From the NCBI GenBank assembly GCA_002411085.1, contig DHQK01000255.1, positions 1 to 38,403 of the forward strand: a stretch of 38,403 nucleotides of DNA, read 5' to 3'. Of the stretch, positions 32,510-38,403 are shown piece by piece. The translations under genes and the position numbers were made by a program. The stretch's first letter is position 1, and each line of letters opens with the position of its first letter. Origin of the DNA: Marinilabilia sp. UBA5340. Its GTDB lineage: Bacteria > Bacteroidota > Bacteroidia > Bacteroidales > Marinilabiliaceae. Below the pieces are notes generated by a model. It made no database searches. It was given only the letters and a program-made list of their open reading frames with translations, and had not been told where the DNA came from.

Positions 32510-34477
32510 ATGAGTGATAACGTTAACGAAAGCAACCTCGAACAGACTAATGGTTATAGTGCCAGTAGCATTCAGGTTCTTGAAGGTCTTGAAGCAGTCC
32601 GTAAGCGACCGGCAATGTATATCGGTGATGTCGGACAAAAAGGATTGCATCACCTGGTTTATGAGGTGGTAGATAACTCAATTGATGAAGCCCTGGCAGG
32701 ATATTGTACTTCTATTGGGGTTGCCATTAATGAAGACAACAGTATCACCGTAGTGGATAACGGTCGTGGTATACCTGTGGATTACCATGAAAAAGAAGGG
32801 AAATCTGCACTGGAAGTTGTAATGACTGTTCTTCACGCAGGAGGAAAATTTGATAAAGATAGTTATAAGGTTTCAGGAGGTCTCCATGGTGTTGGTGTAT
32901 CTTGTGTGAATGCGCTGTCAATTAATCTGAAGGCGGAAGTGCATCGTGACGGGAAAATTTACCGTCAGGAGTATCAAAAAGGGAAACCTGTTACTTCCAT
33001 TGAAGAAGTTGGTACCACGGATATTACCGGAACCTGGATCACCTTCAAGCCGGATGACGGAATTTTTAATGATACAGAATATAAGTATAGCGTTCTGGCA
33101 AACAGGATGCGCGAACTGGCGTTTTTGAATGCTGGTCTAGAGATTATTCTTACCGATAAAAGAGAACAGGATGAAGATGGCAACTTTAAGTCGGAACGCT
33201 TTTTTTCTGAAGACGGGTTGCTGGAGTTTGTTAAATTTATCGACGATAACAGGGAGCCTTTAATTGATCAACCAATCAATGTATCTATTGAAAAGAATGA
33301 TATTCCGGTTGATATTGCCATTGTTTACAATACTTCTTTCAACGAGAATATCTATTCCTATGTAAACAATATCAATACCATCGAGGGAGGAACGCATCTT
33401 ACCGGATTTCGTCGCGGGCTAACACGTACATTGAAGAATTGGGCGGATAAATCCGGAATGTTGGCTAAACTTAAGTTTGACATCAGTGGTGATGACTTCC
33501 GTGAAGGACTGACAGCTGTGATTTCTGTTAAAGTGGCTGAGCCTCAGTTTGAAGGTCAGACGAAGACAAAATTAGGAAACAGCGAGGTGAGTCTGGCTGT
33601 CGATCAGGCGGTAAGTGCCATGTTGTCTAACTATTTGGAGGAGAATCCCAAGGATGCAAAAGCGATCGTAAATAAAGTGATATTGGCTGCTACTGCACGT
33701 CATGCTGCTCGTAAAGCGCGTGAGTTGGTTCAACGCAAAAGTGTGCTGACTGGTGGCGGACTACCGGGTAAGCTGGCCGATTGCTCTGAGAAAGATCCTA
33801 CCTTGTCTGAAATATTCCTTGTGGAGGGAGATTCTGCAGGTGGAACTGCCAAGCAGGGACGTAACCGCAGATTTCAGGCTATTTTGCCATTGAGAGGTAA
33901 AATTCTTAATGTGGAGAAAGCTTTGCAGCACAGAGTTTTTGAAAGTGATGAGATAAAGAATATCTTCACGGCACTTGGCGTTAATATTGGTACGGAAGAT
34001 GACAGTAAGGCCTTGAATATGGAGAAGCTCCGTTATCATAAAATTGTGATTATGACGGATGCCGATGTGGACGGGCGCCACATTAACACCTTGATCATGA
34101 CATTCTTTTTCCGCTATATGAAAGATTTGATTAAGGCTGGTTATTTATATATTGCGGCTCCTCCTCTCTATTTTCTAAAGAAAGGCAAAAATGAGCAATA
34201 TTGCTGGACTGACGCTCAGCGTCGTGAGTTTGTTGAGAAATTTGCCGATGGTAAAGAGGATTCTGTTCATATTCAGCGATACAAAGGTCTTGGTGAGATG
34301 AATGCTGAACAGCTTTGGCACACCACTATGAATCCTGAAAATCGTTTGTTGCGTCAGGTTACTTATGATAATGCTGCTGAGGCAGATCGTATTTTCAGTA
34401 TGCTTATGGGAGATGATGTACCCCCCAGACGCGAGTTTATCGAGAAAAATGCTACTTATGCAAATATTGATGCATAG
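32510..34477 (+). CDS. gyrB: DNA gyrase subunit B
   Basis: ATPase subunit of gyrase, 655 residues, the short bacterial form. GHKL ATPase: IQVLEGLEAVRKRPAMYIGD, EVVDNSIDEALAGY, VVDNGRGIPV and GGLHGVGVSCVNAL. The transducer domain has QTKTKLGNSEV. TOPRIM: LVEGDSAGGTAKQGR and MTDADVDGRHI. The C-terminal tail has RYKGLGEMNAEQLW. GyrB is preferred over ParE because of GRNRRFQAILPLRGKILNVEKA and the typical end EFIEKNATYANIDA. A terminator follows. Confidence 0.97.
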   Translation: MSDNVNESNLEQTNGYSASSIQVLEGLEAVRKRPAMYIGDVGQKGLHHLVYEVVDNSIDEALAGYCTSIGVAINEDNSITVVDNGRGIPVDYHEKEGKSALEVVMTVLHAGGKFDKDSYKVSGGLHGVGVSCVNALSINLKAEVHRDGKIYRQEYQKGKPVTSIEEVGTTDITGTWITFKPDDGIFNDTEYKYSVLANRMRELAFLNAGLEIILTDKREQDEDGNFKSERFFSEDGLLEFVKFIDDNREPLIDQPINVSIEKNDIPVDIAIVYNTSFNENIYSYVNNINTIEGGTHLTGFRRGLTRTLKNWADKSGMLAKLKFDISGDDFREGLTAVISVKVAEPQFEGQTKTKLGNSEVSLAVDQAVSAMLSNYLEENPKDAKAIVNKVILAATARHAARKARELVQRKSVLTGGGLPGKLADCSEKDPTLSEIFLVEGDSAGGTAKQGRNRRFQAILPLRGKILNVEKALQHRVFESDEIKNIFTALGVNIGTEDDSKALNMEKLRYHKIVIMTDADVDGRHINTLIMTFFFRYMKDLIKAGYLYIAAPPLYFLKKGKNEQYCWTDAQRREFVEKFADGKEDSVHIQRYKGLGEMNAEQLWHTTMNPENRLLRQVTYDNAAEADRIFSMLMGDDVPPRREFIEKNATYANIDA

Positions 34478-34500
34478 GTTATCATAGCTATATTAGCATT

Positions 34501-34531
34501 AAAACCGCTCAGCAATGGGCGGTTTTTTTTT
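34501..34531 (+). terminator. Intrinsic terminator after gyrB
   Basis: AACCGC pairs with GCGGTT around a TCAGCAATGG loop, followed by a run of nine T, 23 bp after the stop codon. Confidence 0.88.
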
Positions 34532-34654
34532 GCCCGATGGGGGATTGCAAAAAATGATATTTTTGAAATTATGGTAGTGCGGAGATGTCCCTTGGTTATT
34601 CATCTGCGTGGTAATATACCTGGATCTGGATTGTCAGAACAGCCGTGGATTTAA

Positions 34655-34693
34655 AATAAAAAAAAACCTTCCGGGTTTTATTCCGAAAGGTTC
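34655..34693 (-). terminator. Intrinsic terminator after rpoD
   Basis: Read on the minus strand, AACCTTTCGG pairs with CCGGAAGGTT around an AATAAAACC loop, followed by a long T run. It lies just past the rpoD stop codon. Confidence 0.85.
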
Positions 34694-34717
34694 TTATGGA
34701 CTAGTCCAAATATTTTA

Positions 34718-35578
34718 TTATCCAAGGTACGATTTGAGCAACTTGCTTCTGGAAGTATGTCTCAGACGTCGAATAGCCTTTTCTTTGATCTGACGAACCC
34801 TTTCACGGGTCAGACCAAAACGTTCACCAATCTCTTCCAATGTCATTTCCTGACAACCGATGCCAAAGAACAATTTGATGATGTCACTTTCACGTTCGGT
34901 GAGTGTCGCTAACGCCCGCTCAATTTCACGCGCCAGAGACTCGTTAATTAATGTTTTATCAGCATTGGGAGAATCACTGTTTACCAATACATCAAGCAGG
35001 CTGTTGTCTTCCCCTTCAACAAAAGGAGCATCCACTGATATATGACGGCCTGATACCCTCAGTGTGTCTGCCACTTTTTCAGCGGGAAGTTCCAGTTGAT
35101 CTGCCAATTCTTCAGGAGAAGGTTTGCGTTCATGTTCCTGCTCGAACTTGGAGTAAGCTTTATTGATTTTATTCAATGAACCTACCTGATTCAATGGCAA
35201 ACGTACAATTCTAGACTGTTCTGCCAATGCTTGGAGGATGGATTGGCGAATCCACCATACCGCATAGGAGATGAATTTAAATCCCCGGGTTTCATCAAAC
35301 TTTTCGGCAGCCTTAATCAATCCAAGGTTACCTTCATTAATAAGGTCAGGAAGACTTAAGCCCTGGTTTTGGTACTGCTTGGCCACAGAAACCACAAATC
35401 GCAGGTTAGCACGGGTCAACTTTTCAAGAGCTATCTGGTCGCCTTTCTTGATCCGCTGTGCCAGTTCAACTTCCTCTTCCACAGAAATCAAATCCTCACG
35501 ACCGATTTCCTGAAGATACTTGTCCAACGACGCGCTTTCGCGGTTTGTGATCGATTTAGTTATCTTTAATTGTCTCAT
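34718..35578 (-). CDS. rpoD: Primary sigma factor, RpoD/SigA type
   Basis: Sigma-70 factor of 286 residues without the long N-terminal region 1.1, the form usual for the Bacteroidota housekeeping sigma. Region 1.2: SLDKYLQEIGREDLIS. Region 2: NLRFVVSVAKQYQNQGLSLP, DLINEGNLGLIKAAEKFD and FKFISYAVWWIRQSI. Region 3 includes RLPLNQVGSLNKINKA. Region 4: TLEEIGERFGLTRERVRQIK. It should read the TTG/TAnnTTTG promoters found in this window, one of which precedes it. Confidence 0.96.
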   Translation of the reverse strand: MRQLKITKSITNRESASLDKYLQEIGREDLISVEEEVELAQRIKKGDQIALEKLTRANLRFVVSVAKQYQNQGLSLPDLINEGNLGLIKAAEKFDETRGFKFISYAVWWIRQSILQALAEQSRIVRLPLNQVGSLNKINKAYSKFEQEHERKPSPEELADQLELPAEKVADTLRVSGRHISVDAPFVEGEDNSLLDVLVNSDSPNADKTLINESLAREIERALATLTERESDIIKLFFGIGCQEMTLEEIGERFGLTRERVRQIKEKAIRRLRHTSRSKLLKSYLG

Positions 35579-35601
35579 AAAAATTTCCCAAAAATACGGC
35601 G

Positions 35602-35632
35602 CAAAAGTACAATAAATCCCTGACTAATGCAA
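35602..35632 (-). promoter_or_regulatory. Bacteroidota-type promoter of rpoD
   Basis: On the minus strand TTG (35630-35632) is followed after 20 bp by TACTTTTG (35602-35609), an exact TTG-N20-TAnnTTTG match. The implied start site leaves a leader of about 15-20 bases before the ATG at 35576-35578. Confidence 0.75.
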
Positions 35633-35662
35633 GTTTCGTGTCAAATGTACAATTGCCTTTTT

Positions 35663-37126
35663 CTAATTGTCTAAATTAATTGCATAATAAGCAACCTGTC
35701 CGTTGGGATAAATTCCGGTAAGGAATAATCCTTCTTCGACCATGTCGATCACTTTTCTAAGGTCTTCCACACTACTTACCGGGACACGGTTTGCTTTGGT
35801 AATAATATATCCCTCCTGGATACCGGCACTTCTGAATTTTCCGTTGTTTACTTCGGAAACTTTGATGCCATGCTTTATCCTGAGTCGAGCCATCTCTTCA
35901 CTTGAAATCTCTTCAAATGTTGCTCCCAAAACGGAAAGCGACTTCTCTGCTTTTACAACGTCGGTTGAGCCGTAAATGTTTCGTAAAGTGACAGAAAAAT
36001 CTTTCTTTTTTCCGTTCCTTAGGGCAGTAACGTTAACAATGTCTCCAGGGCGGAAACGGCTTATTTTTTCCTGCAACTCCGAAACCTTTTTGACTTCCTC
36101 ATTATTGACACTTACAATCACGTCCCCTTTTTCTATTCCGGCCTCTTCTGCTCCGCTGGATTCGATAACATTGGCGACGTATACTCCCTGAGAGGTTTTC
36201 AGGTCAAGTTCTTTTGCCAGTTCACTGTTTACATCTCTGATGTTAATTCCCAGAATACCTCTTTGCACTTTTCCAAATTCCATCAGATCTGCTACGACTT
36301 TGCTTACAATACTTACCGGCACTGCAAATGAGTAACCGGTGTAGGAACCCGTCTGGGAGGCTATAGCGGTGTTGATCCCAATCAATTCTCCTTTGGAATT
36401 TACCAGAGCTCCACCACTGTTTCCCGGATTCACTGCTGCATCGGTCTGTATAAAAGATTCAATTCCCAGCGTTCTTTGTTGGTTGGACAGGATGTTGATA
36501 CTTCTTGATTTCGCACTTACAATTCCTGCAGTAACAGTTGAAGTGAGGTTAAAAGGGTTGCCTACAGCCAGGACCCATTCCCCGATTTTCAGATCATCCG
36601 AATTCCCGTATTTCATGAAAGGGAGGTCTTCAGCTTCAATTTTGATAAGCGCAATGTCTGTAGAGGGATCTGTGCCAACGATAACTGCTTTATATGTTCG
36701 GTTGTCGTTAAGGGTTACTTCTATATTGTTGGCATTGTCAATCACATGATTATTGGTAACAATATAACCGTCTTTGGTGATGATAACGCCGGAACCGGAT
36801 CCCATTACCGGTTGTTGGCGGGGCATAGGCGTTCCCGGGCCAAAAAAGAAATCGAATAAAGGATTGTTACTGTATTCCTGTGTTTGGTTACTGACCGTTT
36901 TTACGTGAACAACTGCATGGACTGAGTTTTCAGCAGCTTGTGTAAAATCCGGATATTCTCCCATGGGAGCGCCCGGTAAAGATGCATATCTGGCGGCAGG
37001 CGTATGTTGACCAGGAACTTCAATTATTTGAGGTTCTGGTTTTACAAAATGAGAATAGGCAATTACGGTTAGTAATGCACTTACTACTGCTATAGCGAAA
37101 ACCGAAAATATTTTTTTAGTATTCAT
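35663..37126 (-). CDS. HtrA/DegP-like periplasmic serine protease
   Basis: Envelope quality-control protease of 487 residues. An N-terminal membrane or signal segment (about 6-24) is followed by a trypsin-like domain with catalytic His127 (VTNNHVIDNA), Asp157 (STDIALIK) and Ser237 (NPGNSGGALV). Two PDZ domains follow: the first starts near GILGINIRDVN; the second is divergent, with GIQEGYIITKANRVPVSSV. The long loop with NPLFDFFFGPG resembles loop LA of DegP. Its leader region has no clear promoter. Confidence 0.95.
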   Translation of the reverse strand: MNTKKIFSVFAIAVVSALLTVIAYSHFVKPEPQIIEVPGQHTPAARYASLPGAPMGEYPDFTQAAENSVHAVVHVKTVSNQTQEYSNNPLFDFFFGPGTPMPRQQPVMGSGSGVIITKDGYIVTNNHVIDNANNIEVTLNDNRTYKAVIVGTDPSTDIALIKIEAEDLPFMKYGNSDDLKIGEWVLAVGNPFNLTSTVTAGIVSAKSRSINILSNQQRTLGIESFIQTDAAVNPGNSGGALVNSKGELIGINTAIASQTGSYTGYSFAVPVSIVSKVVADLMEFGKVQRGILGINIRDVNSELAKELDLKTSQGVYVANVIESSGAEEAGIEKGDVIVSVNNEEVKKVSELQEKISRFRPGDIVNVTALRNGKKKDFSVTLRNIYGSTDVVKAEKSLSVLGATFEEISSEEMARLRIKHGIKVSEVNNGKFRSAGIQEGYIITKANRVPVSSVEDLRKVIDMVEEGLFLTGIYPNGQVAYYAINLDN

Positions 37127-37528
37127 ATTTCTGATTTTTTTGGTTAAACAATTTACGATATTGTTGAATCAAATGATATGCCTTTCTTTGCTTTGTTGGA
37201 AATGTTAACTTTTTTTAGTTTTTATTTTGTTGGGCTGAATCTATTATTCTCTCAGAAATCTTTGATGAAGCAGTTTTGTTAGGCAGGCAGGCTGGAATTC
37301 TCAGTTTTTTAAGGAGTTGCACTAATGAAGAAAGCTCCGACAGGTGCATTCCGTAACCCAAACCCTAAAAAACCGGGATGCATTAGCTGCCGGAACTCCT
37401 ATGACCTGTATTCAATATTATAATTTACAATTTATAGATCGTATTGTCAATTGTGTTGATTTTAAATTGGAACAATCAATTTGTACTTTTGAGGTTTATT
37501 TATGGAGTGATTTTATCAACTGATTAAT
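37127..37528. other. Intergenic region with a potentially folded element (37311-37401) and dapF promoter
   Basis: No gene is seen. Between about 37311 and 37401 an outer stem (AGGAGTT/AACTCCT, extended by GCA/TGC and CTA/TAG with small bulges) encloses an inner stem (GTGCATTCCG/CGGGATGCAT with two wobble pairs) and a TAACCCAAACCCT loop. It fits no RNA family that I recognise; tRNA, lysine riboswitch and SRP RNA were considered. A -7 box TACTTTTG for dapF lies at 37484-37491. Confidence 0.5.
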
Positions 37529-38317
37529 ATGAAACAAATTCAATTTTTCAAGTATCAGGGAACCGGTAATGATTTTGTGCTCATTGACAACCGGGATAAT
37601 TCTTTTGATGGAAATAACACAGAACTGATAGCTGCAATTTGTCACAGAAGATTTGGCGTGGGAGCCGATGGTCTGATGTTGCTTGAGCCTTCTGAAAAAA
37701 ACGCATTTACCATGCGCTATTACAATAGTGACGGAAGAGAATCTACCATGTGTGGAAACGGCGGTAGATGCATCGCTGCTTTTGCTGTTCACAGAGGGGT
37801 GGTTCCGGCAAATGAGTATTTCACTTTCGATGCAGTTGACGGCATACACGATGCGTTGGTTGAGGAAGAGATCGTGAGTCTGAAGATGGTGAATGTTACG
37901 GGTTATGAAGAGAAGGAGGAGGGACTTTTTCTCGATACCGGTTCTCCCCACTTTGTCAGGTTTGTTCAGAAACCTCAGAGTATTAATGTATTTAAAGAAG
38001 GAAAATTTTGGCGAAACCACCATGCTTTTTCCCCCGGAGGAACCAATGTGAATTTTGTGGGAATTCCTAAAAATGGAATCGTTGAAATGAGAACCTTTGA
38101 ACGGGGAGTGGAAGATGAAACCTGGTCATGTGGTACTGGTGCTGTAGCTTCCGCCTTAGCTACCTATATCAGAAGCGGAAAAGGAACCTGTTATGATATG
38201 AAGGTACCCGGAGGTAAACTAACCGTTAGTTTTGATGTTATTGCTTCAGGTGGATTTGAAAATGTATGGTTGAAGGGGCCTGCCAAATTCGTTTTTGAAG
38301 GTATTTGGACTGCATAG
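37529..38317 (+). CDS. dapF: Diaminopimelate epimerase
   Basis: Interconverts LL- and meso-diaminopimelate for lysine and peptidoglycan synthesis; 262 residues, pyridoxal-independent. The two catalytic cysteines are visible: Cys75 in NSDGRESTMCGNGGRC and Cys201 in ETWSCGTGAVASA. The start FFKYQGTGNDFVLID is typical. The -7 box TACTTTTG lies 37 bp before the ATG. No lysine riboswitch was recognised upstream. Confidence 0.96.
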   Translation: MKQIQFFKYQGTGNDFVLIDNRDNSFDGNNTELIAAICHRRFGVGADGLMLLEPSEKNAFTMRYYNSDGRESTMCGNGGRCIAAFAVHRGVVPANEYFTFDAVDGIHDALVEEEIVSLKMVNVTGYEEKEEGLFLDTGSPHFVRFVQKPQSINVFKEGKFWRNHHAFSPGGTNVNFVGIPKNGIVEMRTFERGVEDETWSCGTGAVASALATYIRSGKGTCYDMKVPGGKLTVSFDVIASGGFENVWLKGPAKFVFEGIWTA

Positions 38318-38339
38318 AAAATTTCGTTCTTTTTGAATT

Positions 38340-38380
38340 TTTTTCTCTGTGACCTCTGTGCCTTCTCTTTATTTGTGGAT
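38340..38380. repeat. CTCTGTG-type degenerate intergenic repeat
   Basis: TTTCTCTGTGACCTCTGTG followed by CCTTCTC, just after dapF. It resembles the degenerate CGCAGAG/CTCTGTG stretches near 7019-7047, 7168-7190 and 18825-18885. Confidence 0.5.
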
Positions 38381-38403
38381 TCGCTTAACGTTGAAACTCA
38401 TAG

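Noticed and set aside
37311..37401. tRNA gene or lysine riboswitch before dapF
   Set aside because: The 7-bp outer stem and length recall a long tRNA, but there is no GGTTCGA T-arm or plausible anticodon arm; the lysine riboswitch core is not present.

Overview
The window looks like chromosomal DNA of a Bacteroidota bacterium. Evidence: a primary sigma factor of the short RpoD type usual in that phylum, several TAnnTTTG-type -7 boxes (upstream of rpoD, gyrB, amtB, the DEAD-box helicase, dapF and the DUF1460 gene), lipoprotein signals, a TonB-dependent receptor, and weak or absent Shine-Dalgarno sequences. I cannot place it more finely by eye. No rRNA, tRNA, CRISPR array, phage or insertion sequence was recognised.

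Layout. (1) 1-4808, minus strand: a hemN fragment running off the left edge, an AmpG/FptX-like MFS permease overlapping it by 4 bp, a FyuA-like TonB-dependent receptor, and a small predicted membrane protein. Together they suggest siderophore or porphyrin uptake. (2) 5232-6920, plus: the ammonium channel amtB and a P-II protein that lacks the usual uridylylated tyrosine. (3) 7343-18692, minus: ten closely packed genes. Read in transcription order they encode both subunits of methylcrotonyl-CoA carboxylase with methylglutaconyl-CoA hydratase between them, an acyl-CoA dehydrogenase, type 2 IPP isomerase, HMG-CoA reductase, a GYDIA-type GHMP kinase, diphosphomevalonate decarboxylase, mevalonate kinase and a MIF-like tautomerase. 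(4) 18975-20194, plus: a DUF1460 lipoprotein and a small membrane protein. (5) 20358-27255, plus: a TetR-controlled tripartite ABC-2 exporter (TolC, HlyD, two ATPases, two permeases). (6) 27491-31106, plus: a small membrane protein, an RhlE-like helicase, a cold-shock-domain protein, a 2-hydroxyacid dehydrogenase and YjbQ. (7) 31117-38317: a glycosyltransferase, gyrB, rpoD, an HtrA protease and dapF.

The most interesting unit is region 3. The leucine-catabolic module ends at HMG-CoA, and the mevalonate module begins at HMG-CoA with HMG-CoA reductase. The operon contains neither HMG-CoA lyase (normal end of leucine breakdown) nor HMG-CoA synthase (normal start of the mevalonate pathway). The simplest reading is a leucine/isovalerate-to-isoprenoid route in one transcription unit, with the GYDIA kinase as candidate for the otherwise missing phosphomevalonate kinase. 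This is inferred from gene content and order; enzymes encoded elsewhere in the genome could change it.

Several intergenic gaps hold degenerate low-complexity repeats (CTAATCTC, ACTCAAAAC, CTCTGTG/CGCAGAG and ATCCTGAAC types). The gap upstream of dapF holds a compact potentially folded element, and the TetR gene begins inside a 13-bp triple repeat that looks like its own operator.
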